This document shows, one piece after another, positions 8,538-17,569 of a stretch of DNA of 40,062 bases; position 1 is the stretch's first letter, and every line of letters begins with the position of its first letter. The position numbers and the translations under genes are program-made. The notes beneath the pieces are model-generated. The model worked only from the letters and a program-made list of their open reading frames with translations, was not told the origin of the DNA and ran no database searches. The DNA comes from Thermoanaerobacterium butyriciformans (GTDB lineage Bacteria > Bacillota > Thermoanaerobacteria > Thermoanaerobacterales > Thermoanaerobacteraceae). Location of the stretch: the NCBI RefSeq assembly GCF_017874545.1, contig NZ_JAGGLT010000033.1, positions 1-40,062 on the forward strand, in the 5' to 3' direction.

Positions 8538-9233
8538 TTGAGTAGCAGGATACTGATAATTGACGATGAAAAACCTATTGTAGATATTTTGAAATACAAT
8601 TTAGAGAAAAATGGTTACAGTACAATTGAAGCGTATGACGGGGAGGAAGGTCTTAAATTAGCACAGGAGAAAAATCCTGACCTTATCCTCCTTGATGTCA
8701 TGCTTCCAAAGATGGATGGTTTTACTGTTTTGAGAATATTAAGGCAGACAATGACGACGCCTATTTTAATGCTGACGGCCAAAGAAGAAGAAGTAGATAA
8801 AGTGCTGGGATTAGAATTAGGCGCTGATGACTATGTGACGAAGCCATTTTCCATGAGGGAACTTATTGCGCGGGTGAAGGCTAACCTGAGACGAAGTGGG
8901 GTAATCAATGGAGAGGGCATGTCTAATATCATAAGCGTCAGTAATTTAAGCATAGATTTATCAAAGTATAAAGTTGAAAAAAATGGAAAGCCTATAGAGT
9001 TGACATCAAGGGAATTTGACCTTTTAAAATTTCTTGTGGCAAACAGAGGTCTTATATTTTCGAGAGAGATGCTTTTGGAAAAAGTATGGGGATATGAGTA
9101 TTTCGGCGATGTAAGGACAGTTGATGTGACCATAAGGCGTCTTAGGGAAAAGATTGAGGATGATCCAGCAAACCCAAGGTATATACATACCAAAAGAGGG
9201 GTTGGTTATTATTTTAGCGAAGAAAGTGAATAA
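8538..9233 (+). CDS. walR: OmpR-family response regulator, WalR-like
   Basis: A 231-aa DNA-binding response regulator. The receiver domain (1-118) has acidic residues D9/D10, the phosphate acceptor D53 in LLDVMLPKMDG, and the KPF lysine. The C-terminal winged helix (about 130-229) is of OmpR/PhoB type (LTSREFDLLKFL, TVDVTIRRLREK). It is followed by its kinase and then yycH/yycI, which marks it as WalR rather than PhoP. AAGGAG at 8523-8528 is 9 nt from TTG 8538; GTG 8532 is only 3 nt away and less likely. Its likely target box lies at 10949-10965. Confidence 0.88.
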   Translation: MSSRILIIDDEKPIVDILKYNLEKNGYSTIEAYDGEEGLKLAQEKNPDLILLDVMLPKMDGFTVLRILRQTMTTPILMLTAKEEEVDKVLGLELGADDYVTKPFSMRELIARVKANLRRSGVINGEGMSNIISVSNLSIDLSKYKVEKNGKPIELTSREFDLLKFLVANRGLIFSREMLLEKVWGYEYFGDVRTVDVTIRRLREKIEDDPANPRYIHTKRGVGYYFSEESE

Positions 9234-10920
9234 AAGCATACAGTGGAAAATAATTATTATATATGGACTTCTAATATTGGTGGCAATGGAAATCATATGG
9301 GTATACCTTTTCAAATCGTTGGAAAATTACCACATGACTAATTTTGAAAATTACATAGAAGCACAAGCTACTGGAATTGCCTTTACATTGAAAGACAATA
9401 TGAATTCAAAGTCCAGCATGGATAACATAATAAATATGTATTTAGGTCCTAATGCTTATATAAAATATGTGTACATACTTGATAAAGATGGAAATATATT
9501 GGCCAGCTCTACAGGTGAAAGGGGAAAGATGTTAACACCTGCAGTTATAAAGGCATTATCTGGGGAACAAGGTATGGAAACCAGCAATGACAATAATTCA
9601 AATGGGAAAATCAGGAGCATCGCAATGCCAGTTGTAGATAGCGATGGAAAAATATCCGGTGTGGTATATGTAAGCGGATCTTTAAAAAGCGTATATGACA
9701 CCCTATCTGATGTAAATTTCATCTTACTAAGTGCAACTTTTATTGCTGTCATAATAACCGTTATACTTGGGTATATTTTAGCTAAGACAATAACTGACCC
9801 GATAAAAGAAGTTACTAAGTACGCTCATGAGATAGGGGAAGGTAACTTTGATGTACACATAGATATAAAATCTGATGATGAGATAGGTAAATTGGGCAGC
9901 ATGTTTAACTTCATGTCTAAAAGGCTTAAATCAACTTTAAATGAAATGGAAAATGAGAAAAGCAAAGTAGAAGCTATTATAAGCTACATGTCTGATGGAG
10001 TTATTGCTACAGATGAATTAAACAGAGTGATTCTTTTTAATAATGCTGCTGAAAGAATGATAGGCGAAAAAATTGCGATGGAGGAGCCTTTAGAAAAGAT
10101 TGCTCAAGGTCAGCTTAAAAATACCGAAAGCCTTATATACTGTAATGGTAAAATTTTAAAATCATTTGTAAGCCCAATTAAAGCTGATAAGAATATAGAT
10201 GGAAATGTCTTTGTACTGCACGATATTACAGAGCAGCAAAACCTTGATAACATGAGGAAAGAATTTGTGGCAAATGTCTCCCATGAATTGAGGACGCCTC
10301 TTACAACTATTAAAAGCTACACTGAGACTCTTTTAAATGATGGTGTAGATGAAGAATACAGGAACAGATTTTTAAGCATTATCGATAAAGAAGTAGACAG
10401 GATGACAAGGCTGGTAAAAGACCTACTTCTTCTGTCAAAGATGGACTCAAACGGCAAGTTAAATCTGGAAGAAACAAATTTAAATGAATATATAGAAAAT
10501 ATCCTATATAAAATAAAGATTGAAGCGCAGAAAAAAAATCAAAAACTTGCATTTTGTGCTGGAGAAGAAAAAAGGAGTATAAAGATAGACAGGGATAAAA
10601 TGGAGCAGGTGCTGCTTAATATAGTGTCCAATGCTATCAAGTACACAAATCCAAGCGGATATGTGAGGGTATTTACAAATTATGATGACGACTATGCTTA
10701 TATAACTATTTCTGATAATGGCATTGGGATACCAAAGAAAGACATTCCAAGGATATTTGAAAGATTTTATAGGGTTGATAAGGGAAGATCTAGAGAGCTG
10801 GGAGGTACTGGACTTGGCCTTGCAATTGCAAAAGAGATAGTTACGGCACATGGAGGGGAAATAAATATCGAAAGCGAAATAGGAATTGGTACATCTGTCT
10901 ACATAAAGCTTAAATACTAA
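9226..10920 (+). CDS. walK: Sensor histidine kinase, WalK-like
   Basis: A membrane sensor kinase, 564 aa. Order: TM1 (about 8-29), an extracellular sensor loop (about 30-162), TM2 (about 163-186), HAMP (about 187-240), a PAS domain (about 250-335), HisKA with the phospho-accepting H353 in NVSHELRTPL, and HATPase_c with N box (VSNAIKYTN), DNGIGIP and GTGLGLAIAKE. This is the full WalK architecture. I chose GTG 9226, which overlaps the last 8 bp of walR and starts just before TM1; the frame is open upstream but only inside walR. It probably senses wall state and phosphorylates the upstream regulator. Confidence 0.88.
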   Translation: MNKSIQWKIIIIYGLLILVAMEIIWVYLFKSLENYHMTNFENYIEAQATGIAFTLKDNMNSKSSMDNIINMYLGPNAYIKYVYILDKDGNILASSTGERGKMLTPAVIKALSGEQGMETSNDNNSNGKIRSIAMPVVDSDGKISGVVYVSGSLKSVYDTLSDVNFILLSATFIAVIITVILGYILAKTITDPIKEVTKYAHEIGEGNFDVHIDIKSDDEIGKLGSMFNFMSKRLKSTLNEMENEKSKVEAIISYMSDGVIATDELNRVILFNNAAERMIGEKIAMEEPLEKIAQGQLKNTESLIYCNGKILKSFVSPIKADKNIDGNVFVLHDITEQQNLDNMRKEFVANVSHELRTPLTTIKSYTETLLNDGVDEEYRNRFLSIIDKEVDRMTRLVKDLLLLSKMDSNGKLNLEETNLNEYIENILYKIKIEAQKKNQKLAFCAGEEKRSIKIDRDKMEQVLLNIVSNAIKYTNPSGYVRVFTNYDDDYAYITISDNGIGIPKKDIPRIFERFYRVDKGRSRELGGTGLGLAIAKEIVTAHGGEINIESEIGIGTSVYIKLKY

Positions 10921-10948
10921 ATAAACCGTAATTATATTTTAATATTGT

Positions 10949-10981
10949 TGTAACATTGTTGTAATAATGGTATTCTATAAT
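10949..10981 (+). promoter_or_regulatory. Perfect WalR/PhoB-type box plus -10 for the post-walK operon
   Basis: TGTAAC (10949-10954), five bases, then TGTAAT (10960-10965) match TGTWAH-N5-TGTWAH in all positions. The -10 TATAAT is at 10976-10981, leaving 10 bp between box and -10. That is the standard geometry for PhoB-family activators that replace the -35. It lies 28 bp after walK, so the operon that follows is probably switched on by the adjacent regulator. Confidence 0.7.
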
Positions 10982-11067
10982 GTAACTGTAAGTGAAAATG
11001 GTTATATTAGGAATTATGTGTAAATTTATATAACTTTATGCTATATTATGATGGGGGAGTGGTACTT

Positions 11068-11463
11068 TTGAAAAAGGTTTTAGCCCTTATCGTTGCCACT
11101 GTAATGTTTATGACGTTTTTTATGACGTATGGATTTGCTGATGATTTAATCACAGTTAAATCAGACATAAATAATGTCACGACAAACAACAAATACTTTG
11201 TGATATCAGGCAATGGTCAGCCAGATACTTATGTTGAGCTTATTTTAAACGACAATTTAAATGATAAATGGGTAATAGGTGATACGGGTCTTTTCGCAAA
11301 ATTGATAACATTAGCTTTAGGCGATAACTATGTTACGTTGAAGGCTGTTAAAGACGGAAAAGTACAAACTGTCAAAGGTCATATAACGCTGCAGTACAAG
11401 GATGGAATTATTCAGGTTACGGTTGACACATTAGAAGGCTTGTGGAATAAGCTTTTTAAGTAG
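11068..11463 (+). CDS. Small secreted protein between walK and yycH
   Basis: A 131-aa protein with a clear signal peptide (about residues 1-24, ending YGFA) and a beta-rich remainder (about 25-115) that looks like a bacterial Ig-like or invasin-type module; I cannot assign a named family. TTG 11068 is chosen because GGGGGAG lies 8 nt upstream and the signal peptide starts there; an ATG at 11038 has no ribosome site. It is 12 bp from yycH and follows the WalR-type box, so it is probably part of the same regulon. The standard Bacillus wal locus has no gene here. Confidence 0.75.
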   Translation: MKKVLALIVATVMFMTFFMTYGFADDLITVKSDINNVTTNNKYFVISGNGQPDTYVELILNDNLNDKWVIGDTGLFAKLITLALGDNYVTLKAVKDGKVQTVKGHITLQYKDGIIQVTVDTLEGLWNKLFK

Positions 11464-11475
11464 AGCGGTGTTCTT

Positions 11476-12729
11476 ATGAAAGAGCATATAAAAACAATTG
11501 TGTTGGTGTTGCTTGTTTTAACAAGCCTTTATTTAAGCTACACATTGTGGACGTCTTTTCCACAAAAAAGCTTTTTTATGACTAAGTCCACACCATCAAG
11601 TGTGGATATTTTTAGTATAGTTAGACCTTCATCGATTGAGATAAATACTAATGGCAGATTTAAGGACATAACATCGGCAAATGATATAACTTCAATATGG
11701 GAAAATACAATAAAAATTTTAAAAGATAATTTGGACAAAGGAATTACATTATCACAGGTTGACAAAAGCAGCGTAAAACTTATAGGCAATTTGATATATA
11801 TTGATATGGGCAAAGGTATAACAAAAGATATATTTGCTGATGCTTTGAACTTAAAAAGTTTATCTGAATTAAATAAGATAAACTCCGACGCATATATAAA
11901 AGAGATTATAATTAAACTTGGCAGTAAGCCGCAAATCGTATTTACGGATTACAACAACTACTTTGTCATGAACTTAAAAAATTCCAGTTATTTTGACGAG
12001 TTAATTGGCAAACAATTTCAAAATTCAATTGACTATGCAGTAACGACTGCAGATGATGTTTACAGCGAAAATGTGTTTGTATTGAAAAATTTCACATTAG
12101 GTAAATATGTAAATAAGGGGTTTGCAAATGATAGCATTTATAGGACTATAACTAAGAATGTATTTGTGAACATATCTGTTGTGAGAGAGATAAAGGAAAA
12201 TAATGGTTCATACATGTATACTGATGGCATAAGAGGGATAAGGCTTTACAGAAATGGATTAATAGAGTACTTTGATACTACAACAACATCCTCAAAATTA
12301 GCTATGAGCAAAATTGAGTCTTTGGATAAAGCAATAGAATTTATAAAAGATCTAGGAATCAATGTGGAGGATGTATATATAACGGGCGTCAGTGGCAGTG
12401 GTACGGAGTATAATTTTTCATTTAATTACATATTTGATTATCCTATATGCGTAATCAGAAATGGAGAAAAATCAGAGCCTATAGACATTTCTGTATCAAA
12501 TGGGATTATAAAGACTGCTAAAGTGAATTTCATGGATATTTATTATGCTGGAGATTACAAGAACAACCTTTATAATATACAGAAAGCAATAGTTGACAAT
12601 AAGATAAAAGGTGTGGAATCGTTAAAACTGGTGTATGTATTTGATGGGACTGAGCTAATCCCTGCATGGGATGTTAAATGCATAGGCAATGAGTACCTTA
12701 TAAATGCTTTGGATGGCAAAATAATTTGA
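11476..12729 (+). CDS. yycH: YycH-like regulator of WalRK
   Basis: A 417-aa protein with one N-terminal membrane segment (about residues 7-26) and a large extracytoplasmic part, as in YycH (WalH), which binds WalK in the membrane and tunes its activity. Sequence conservation in this family is low, so the call rests on topology, size and position between walK and yycI. The C-terminal end (LIPAWDVKCIGNEYLINALDG) resembles the YycH/YycI terminal domain and recurs in the next gene as EAIPTWRITTENSVYYVNAYTG. The ribosome site is weak (GCGGTG). It has 15 bp to yycI. Confidence 0.75.
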   Translation: MKEHIKTIVLVLLVLTSLYLSYTLWTSFPQKSFFMTKSTPSSVDIFSIVRPSSIEINTNGRFKDITSANDITSIWENTIKILKDNLDKGITLSQVDKSSVKLIGNLIYIDMGKGITKDIFADALNLKSLSELNKINSDAYIKEIIIKLGSKPQIVFTDYNNYFVMNLKNSSYFDELIGKQFQNSIDYAVTTADDVYSENVFVLKNFTLGKYVNKGFANDSIYRTITKNVFVNISVVREIKENNGSYMYTDGIRGIRLYRNGLIEYFDTTTTSSKLAMSKIESLDKAIEFIKDLGINVEDVYITGVSGSGTEYNFSFNYIFDYPICVIRNGEKSEPIDISVSNGIIKTAKVNFMDIYYAGDYKNNLYNIQKAIVDNKIKGVESLKLVYVFDGTELIPAWDVKCIGNEYLINALDGKII

Positions 12730-12744
12730 TGATGGTGTTATAAT

Positions 12745-13563
12745 ATGGACTGGTCAAAGGCAAAAACAATCTTAATTCTTATATTTGCGGTATTAAACGT
12801 GATACTTTACTTAGGAAATTTGAATATTGCAGAAACCAGCAATTCAATACCTTCTTCTTCAGAGATAAAAAAAATGAACGATGTCTTAAAAGAAAACAAT
12901 ATTGTTGTTAAAGCGGAGATTCCTAAAAATTACAAGCCGATGCCTATGCTTTTGGTGAAGCTAAAAAATTACAATAAAGCATATATTGAGAGCAATTTTT
13001 TAAATGGCTCTAGACATATTTCATATGACAATGGATCATTTTATAACATTGAAAATGGTACAATAGAAGTAAAGAATGGTTTTTTTTATTATAAAATAAG
13101 CGATGAGAAATTTACAAAAATGGATAAAGATGATGCTTTTAATTATATAAAGTCATTTGTAAAAAGAAAAAATCTTGAAGAGAAATATTCTGTTATAAAT
13201 GAATACGCTAATGGCAACAAATACACTGTTGAGTATACAGAAGTTTACAACGGTATTAATGTAGATGTAAGTTATATGAAAGGTGTTATTAGCAATGATA
13301 CGTTTTCGTTTGAATCTACATGGCTTATTCCAATACGAGAAGAAAAAGAAAAGAGGGAGATTATACCACCTATAAATGCACTTCTTAAGCTTCTTGATGT
13401 GGATGAGGGCCATCATAATATTATTGTAAAAGAAATAAAACCTGTCTACTTTTTTAGCTGGCGAAATGCCGATACAGGCGAAGCAATACCTACTTGGAGG
13501 ATAACAACAGAAAACTCTGTTTATTATGTGAACGCATATACTGGTAATATTGAAGAGAGGTAA
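12745..13563 (+). CDS. yycI: YycI-like regulator of WalRK
   Basis: A 272-aa single-pass membrane protein. The opening MDWSKAKTILILIFAVLNVILY is characteristic of YycI (WalI), partner of YycH in controlling WalK; the rest is outside the membrane. The C-terminal 25 residues share the PxW...YYVNAxTG pattern with yycH. It lies directly downstream of yycH and ends inside a terminator stem, closing the operon. Confidence 0.85.
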   Translation: MDWSKAKTILILIFAVLNVILYLGNLNIAETSNSIPSSSEIKKMNDVLKENNIVVKAEIPKNYKPMPMLLVKLKNYNKAYIESNFLNGSRHISYDNGSFYNIENGTIEVKNGFFYYKISDEKFTKMDKDDAFNYIKSFVKRKNLEEKYSVINEYANGNKYTVEYTEVYNGINVDVSYMKGVISNDTFSFESTWLIPIREEKEKREIIPPINALLKLLDVDEGHHNIIVKEIKPVYFFSWRNADTGEAIPTWRITTENSVYYVNAYTGNIEER

Positions 13564-13580
13564 AAATTACCTCTTTTTTA
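13556..13580 (+). terminator. Terminator overlapping the yycI stop codon
   Basis: AGAGGTAA (13556-13563) and TTACCTCT (13567-13574) form a perfect 8-bp stem with a 3-nt loop followed by T residues. The TAA stop of yycI is part of the stem. Confidence 0.85.
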
Positions 13581-13684
13581 TTTCGCTTGTTTTAAATAAA
13601 ATGCTTGTAAAGTTGTTGAAATTGTATTAAAGTATATATGTGTAATTGTGATGTTTTTAGTTTTCTTGAAGGGAAGATCAAACA

Positions 13685-14935
13685 GTGGAGAAGTTTGTGA
13701 TAAATGGAGGAAGACCTTTAAAAGGAACAGTTGAGATTAGTGGGGCGAAAAATTCTGCTGTTGCCATACTTCCTGCTGCTCTTTTAGCAGATACTCCCAG
13801 TACTATTGACAATTTGCCAGAAATAAACGATATAGAACTGCTTAGTAAAATGATTGAATACCTTGGTGGCAAAACTATAAAGAAAGAACATGAGATAATT
13901 ATAGATCCTGAAGGTATTAATTCATTTTGCCCACCACACGAATTGGCAAGTCAAATGAGAGCATCGTATTATCTTATTGGGGCTCTTCTAAGTAGATTTA
14001 ATGAGGCTGCTATTGCAATGCCTGGTGGTTGCAATATTGGAGTGAGGCCAATTGACCAGCACATTAAAGGTTTTGAGGCATTAGGTGCTAAAACTACGAT
14101 TGAACATGGAATCATAAAGGTAAAAGCAGATAAATTAGTGGGGAATCATATTTATTTTGATGTTGTAAGCGTGGGAGCTACGATAAATTTAATGCTGGCT
14201 GCCTGTAAAGCTGAAGGCACAACTATACTGGAAAATTGCGCAAAAGAACCACATGTTGTGGATGTCGCTAACTTCTTAAATGCGATGGGTGCTAATATAA
14301 AAGGTGCAGGCACTGATATGATTAAAATAGTAGGTGTAGACAAGCTTCACGGTTGCAAGCATACTGTTATACCTGATCAAATAGAAGCTGGAACTTATAT
14401 GGTTGCAGCTGCAGCTACACACGGTGATGTAACAATAAAAGGCATTATTCCAAAGCATCTTGAATCAATAATAGCGAAAATGTCTGAAATGGGCGTTATA
14501 ATTGAAGAGTACGATGAAGATTTAAGAGTTACTACAGCTGGAAGATTAAAGAGAGTTGATATTAAAACACAACCGTATCCTGGCTTTCCAACTGACATGC
14601 AGCAATTGATGGCGGTACTTTTAGCACTGGCTGATGGTGTAAGCATGATTACTGAAAATGTGTATGAGGGTAGATTCAAATACTTGGACGAGCTTAAAAA
14701 AATGGGCGTTAATGCTAAAGTAGAAGGTAGAACGGCTGTTATAGAGGGCGTTGAAAAAATCACAGGTGCACCACTTAAAGCTACTGATTTGAGAGCCGGG
14801 GCGGCTATGATAATAGCCGGTCTCGCTGCCAATGGTGTTACAGAGGTTAAAAATATTTACCACATCGATAGAGGATATGAAGCAATTGAAAAGAAGCTAC
14901 AAAAACTCGGTGCAGACATAAAAAGAGTAAAATAA
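13685..14935 (+). CDS. murA: UDP-N-acetylglucosamine 1-carboxyvinyltransferase
   Basis: First committed step of peptidoglycan precursor synthesis: transfers enolpyruvate from PEP to UDP-GlcNAc in the cytoplasm. The 416-aa length is normal for the family. The N terminus has GAKNSAV (substrate lysine), and the catalytic loop [10 protein letters not shown] carries C116, the residue alkylated by fosfomycin, so this copy has the fosfomycin-sensitive form. It starts at GTG 13685 with GAAGGGA 10 nt upstream. It has its own terminators before and after, so it is monocistronic. It occupies the position where walJ (yycJ) is expected between yycI and htrA. Confidence 0.95.
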   Translation: MEKFVINGGRPLKGTVEISGAKNSAVAILPAALLADTPSTIDNLPEINDIELLSKMIEYLGGKTIKKEHEIIIDPEGINSFCPPHELASQMRASYYLIGALLSRFNEAAIAMPGGCNIGVRPIDQHIKGFEALGAKTTIEHGIIKVKADKLVGNHIYFDVVSVGATINLMLAACKAEGTTILENCAKEPHVVDVANFLNAMGANIKGAGTDMIKIVGVDKLHGCKHTVIPDQIEAGTYMVAAAATHGDVTIKGIIPKHLESIIAKMSEMGVIIEEYDEDLRVTTAGRLKRVDIKTQPYPGFPTDMQQLMAVLLALADGVSMITENVYEGRFKYLDELKKMGVNAKVEGRTAVIEGVEKITGAPLKATDLRAGAAMIIAGLAANGVTEVKNIYHIDRGYEAIEKKLQKLGADIKRVK

Positions 14936-14958
14936 GTCCAATTTGGACTTATTTTTTT
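14930..14958 (+). terminator. Terminator of murA
   Basis: AAATAAGTCCA (14930-14940) and TGGACTTATTT (14944-14954) form an 11-bp stem with a 3-nt loop and a T tract; the murA stop codon lies in the stem. Confidence 0.85.
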
Positions 14959-15018
14959 GTATAATAAAATATAGAATAAATCACCTCATAATACACATGA
15001 TAATTAAGAGGTGATATG

Positions 15019-16140
15019 ATGCAAAATGGTGACGATAGGAAGATAAAAAAGCCGTCATACCTGACGACCGTCATAATAATTGCTGTAATTACGTCTCTCG
15101 TATTTACATACATTGCACCAAAATTTCTTTGGGGGAAAATAATACCGCTTCCATATACAGGTACAGGGCCCCTTAAAAAAGAGGTGGTAATCTCTAAAGC
15201 AGAGCCTTCTACGATTGCGGAAGCTGTAGCAAAGAAAGATACCCAAGCTGTTGTTGGTATATCTTCTGTTGAGTACGAAAGACAGTACTATATATTGGAG
15301 AAACAGGTTGAAGGTGTAGGCTCAGGATTTATCGTTGATAAAAACGGGTACATTATTACAAATAATCATGTAGCAAGCCCTGAGTCAAAGAAACTTACGA
15401 TCTATTTAAGTGATGGCAGCACATTGCCTGGGAAAGTTTTGTGGTCTGACTCTACTTTAGATCTTTCTGTTGTTAAAATCAATGCCAAAAATCTGCCTAC
15501 TATCTCATTAGGAAATTCAGATAAGATTGTGGTAGGCCAAACTGTGATAGCTATAGGTAACCCTTTGGGACTGCGCTTTGAAAGAACTGTGACATCTGGT
15601 ATAATAAGTGCATTGAATAGAAGTTTGCCAATAGAGGAGAACAACAAACAAAAGATAATGGAAGATCTTATACAGACAGATGCATCAATAAACCCAGGGA
15701 ACAGTGGTGGACCATTAGTCGATGCGCAGGGCAATGCTATAGGTATTAATACGGCAAAAGTTACAACAGCAGAAGGATTAGGATTTGCAATACCAATCAA
15801 TATTATTAAACCGATAATTAATAAAGTAATAACTACAGGTACATTTAAAGCACCGTACTTAGGCATAGTAGGATATGATAGAGAGATAGCCAGCTATATA
15901 AATGCAGATATAGTTATAGCAGAAGGAATATACGTTGCAGATATAGATCCTAAAGGCCCGGCTCAAAAAGCAGGCATCAAAAAAGGTTATATACTGCTGG
16001 AAGTCGATGGTAAACCTGTCGATACGATGGTTCAGCTTAAGACAGTGATATACTCAAGAAACATAGGAGATAAGGTAAGCGTAAAATACAGGACACTGAC
16101 TGGGAACATAGGAACGACTACGATAACACTTGGGAAATGA
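15019..16140 (+). CDS. HtrA/DegP-type membrane serine protease with PDZ domain
   Basis: An envelope quality-control protease, 373 aa. One N-terminal membrane helix (about residues 15-33) places the catalytic part outside. The trypsin-fold triad is complete: H117 (ITNNHVA), D148 (STLDLSV) and S229 (NPGNSGGPL). One PDZ domain follows (about 275-370, with GPAQKAGIKKG). The ATG at 15019 fits GAGGTG at 15008-15013; another ATG overlaps at 15016. It corresponds to htrC/yycK of the Bacillus wal locus and is followed by the CxxH/CxxC gene and rlmH, as in Bacillus. Confidence 0.9.
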   Translation: MQNGDDRKIKKPSYLTTVIIIAVITSLVFTYIAPKFLWGKIIPLPYTGTGPLKKEVVISKAEPSTIAEAVAKKDTQAVVGISSVEYERQYYILEKQVEGVGSGFIVDKNGYIITNNHVASPESKKLTIYLSDGSTLPGKVLWSDSTLDLSVVKINAKNLPTISLGNSDKIVVGQTVIAIGNPLGLRFERTVTSGIISALNRSLPIEENNKQKIMEDLIQTDASINPGNSGGPLVDAQGNAIGINTAKVTTAEGLGFAIPINIIKPIINKVITTGTFKAPYLGIVGYDREIASYINADIVIAEGIYVADIDPKGPAQKAGIKKGYILLEVDGKPVDTMVQLKTVIYSRNIGDKVSVKYRTLTGNIGTTTITLGK

Positions 16141-16152
16141 GGAGAATAAATT

Positions 16153-16320
16153 ATGTATGTTGTATGTGAGAAACATTTAGAGGATGCCATAGAGGAATTT
16201 GTGGATGTATATGAGCAGCCGCCGGATATATATAGGCTTGATGATGTCTCGTTTACTGACTGGTTGGCACCTCATAAGTGCGATTTTTGCGATGATATTC
16301 CTAAGTACCTTGTAGTGTGA
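16153..16320 (+). CDS. CxxH/CxxC small protein
   Basis: A 55-aa protein opening MYVVCEKH and ending with CDFCDDIPKYLVV: the two pairs C5-x2-H8 and C-x2-C are probable zinc ligands. This is the small CxxH/CxxC family found beside rlmH and htrA in Bacillus; its function is not known. GGAGAA lies just before the ATG, 12 bp after the htrA stop, and rlmH follows after 13 bp, so all three are probably cotranscribed. The product is short but the family and position make it real. Confidence 0.85.
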   Translation: MYVVCEKHLEDAIEEFVDVYEQPPDIYRLDDVSFTDWLAPHKCDFCDDIPKYLVV

Positions 16321-16333
16321 CGGAGGGAGAATT

Positions 16334-16813
16334 TTGAATATAGACATAATAGCAGTAGGAAAGATAAAGGAGAAGTTTATAGAAGATGGAATACGGGAAT
16401 ATGTAAAAAGATTGAAGCCATATTGCAATATAAACATAATTGAAGTGAACGATGAAAAGGCACCTGAAAGCTTAAGTGATAGAGAAAAAATAAGTGTTAT
16501 GCAAAGAGAAAGTGTTAAAATTGTCGATAAGATTAGAAAAGGAAGCTTCATAATATCCCTTTGCATAGAAGGTAGACAAATGGATTCGGTAGAATTTGCC
16601 CGCTATATAGAAGATGTTATGACAGCGGGCAATTCTAATATTACATTTGTAATAGGAGGATCTCTTGGCTTACATAACGATATAAAATCTATGTCAGATT
16701 TGAAGCTATCATTTTCAAAAATGACATTTCCACATCAGCTTATGCGGCTTATATTGGTAGAACAAATCTACAGAGCATTTAAGATAATGAAAGGAGAGGC
16801 GTACCATAAGTGA
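16334..16813 (+). CDS. rlmH: 23S rRNA (pseudouridine1915-N3)-methyltransferase
   Basis: SPOUT-class methyltransferase of 159 aa, the normal family length, which methylates pseudouridine 1915 in helix 69 of 23S rRNA within the assembled 70S ribosome. Recognised by the opening NIDIIAVGKIKEK and by the knotted C-terminal S-adenosylmethionine site FVIGGSLGLHNDI...FPHQLMRLILVEQIYRAF. It begins with TTG preceded by GGAGGGAGA. It is the last gene of the htrA unit; the accessory island begins directly after. Confidence 0.95.
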   Translation: MNIDIIAVGKIKEKFIEDGIREYVKRLKPYCNINIIEVNDEKAPESLSDREKISVMQRESVKIVDKIRKGSFIISLCIEGRQMDSVEFARYIEDVMTAGNSNITFVIGGSLGLHNDIKSMSDLKLSFSKMTFPHQLMRLILVEQIYRAFKIMKGEAYHK

Positions 16814-16899
16814 TGGGGAGAAAATATTGTTTTTATAACATTTAGATGGATAAATGGTATAATATAATTGTATACTTTTTTATGAAAGGTAGTGTTGTT

Positions 16900-17097
16900 A
16901 TGAATACCGCTAAAAAGATTTTATTAAAACTTATAGATGAAATTCCGGAGAACCAAATTCCAGAAGTGATCGATTTTATCAGTTTTTTGAAAGCAAAAAA
17001 AGATAATCAGGTATTTAAAGATTTAGAGTTGTCAAGTGAAAGTAGCATGGACTTTTGGAATAACGACATTGATGATGAGGTATGGAACAATGTATAA
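16900..17097 (+). CDS. DUF2281-like antitoxin
   Basis: A 65-aa protein (TAKKILLKLIDEIPENQIPEVIDFISFLKA) resembling the short DUF2281/antitoxin proteins that precede MazF/PemK or PIN toxins. The N-terminal helix pair is conserved-looking; the acidic C-terminal tail (DFWNNDIDDEVWNN) is typical of a toxin-wrapping segment. An in-frame ATG at 16846 is possible but ATG 16900 starts the recognisable domain. It overlaps by 8 bp a truncated toxin. TATAAT at 16857-16862 is a likely -10. Whether the orphaned antitoxin is still made is unknown. Confidence 0.65.
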   Translation: MNTAKKILLKLIDEIPENQIPEVIDFISFLKAKKDNQVFKDLELSSESSMDFWNNDIDDEVWNNV

Positions 17098-17209
17098 GCA
17101 AAGAGATATTTTGCTGATTCCTATACCATTGGATGTAAAATATAAAAATTCTTGTAAAGATGAATTTTTTTACTGGAATTTTGATGCGAAATCTCTGGAG
17201 ATTAGATAA
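17090..17209 (+). pseudogene. Truncated MazF/PemK-type toxin remnant
   Basis: This frame begins ATG inside the last codons of the antitoxin (8-bp overlap) and encodes MYKQRDILLIPIP, the start of MazF/PemK endoribonucleases (usually about 110 aa). After about 13 residues the family pattern is lost and the frame stops at 39 aa, so most of the toxin has been deleted. The overlap and opening motif are seen directly; the family is from pattern memory. Confidence 0.55.
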
Positions 17210-17215
17210 TTGACT

Positions 17216-17250
17216 TGATACTTAATCAGAATTAACTTATAATATAAGTG
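17216..17250 (+). promoter_or_regulatory. Promoter and palindromic operator of the AbrB/PIN module
   Basis: TTGATA (17216-17221), 17 bp, TATAAT (17239-17244). A perfect palindrome ACTTATA-A-TATAAGT (17236-17250) covers the -10, as expected for autorepression by the AbrB-type antitoxin encoded next. Confidence 0.6.
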
Positions 17251-17293
17251 TAGAAATCTTATTTTCAATGAAAATAAGGAGGTAATTAATATT

Positions 17294-17569
17294 ATGGAAT
17301 TAGCCAAGGTGACTGTTCGAGGTCAAATTACAATACCAAAAGAAATTCGTAAAAAACTAAACATCAAAGATGGTGATAAAGTAATTTTTTTAGAGGAAAA
17401 TGGGAAAATATTCATTGAAAATTCGGCAATTTTTGCATTACGGGAAGTACAAGATGCTTTTAAAGGTGAAGCTGAAAGGCTTGGATTAAAAGATGATCAG
17501 GATGTAGTCAAATTGGTAAAAGAAGTTAGAAATGAAATGTGGGAAGAACGTCATGCGAATCACAGTTGA
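17294..17569 (+). CDS. AbrB/SpoVT-family antitoxin
   Basis: A 91-aa swapped-hairpin AbrB-type DNA-binding protein: VTVRGQITIPKEIRKKLNIKDGDKVIF is the canonical domain (residues about 4-45), followed by a helical tail that should bind the toxin. It overlaps the downstream PIN-domain gene by 17 bp, the usual antitoxin-first order. GGAGG lies upstream. It probably represses its own promoter through the palindrome over the -10. Confidence 0.88.
   Translation: MELAKVTVRGQITIPKEIRKKLNIKDGDKVIFLEENGKIFIENSAIFALREVQDAFKGEAERLGLKDDQDVVKLVKEVRNEMWEERHANHS

Noticed and set aside
13600-13680. WalR box upstream of murA
   Set aside because: TGTAAA and TGTATT occur, but they are not 11 bp apart, so the pattern does not meet the box definition.
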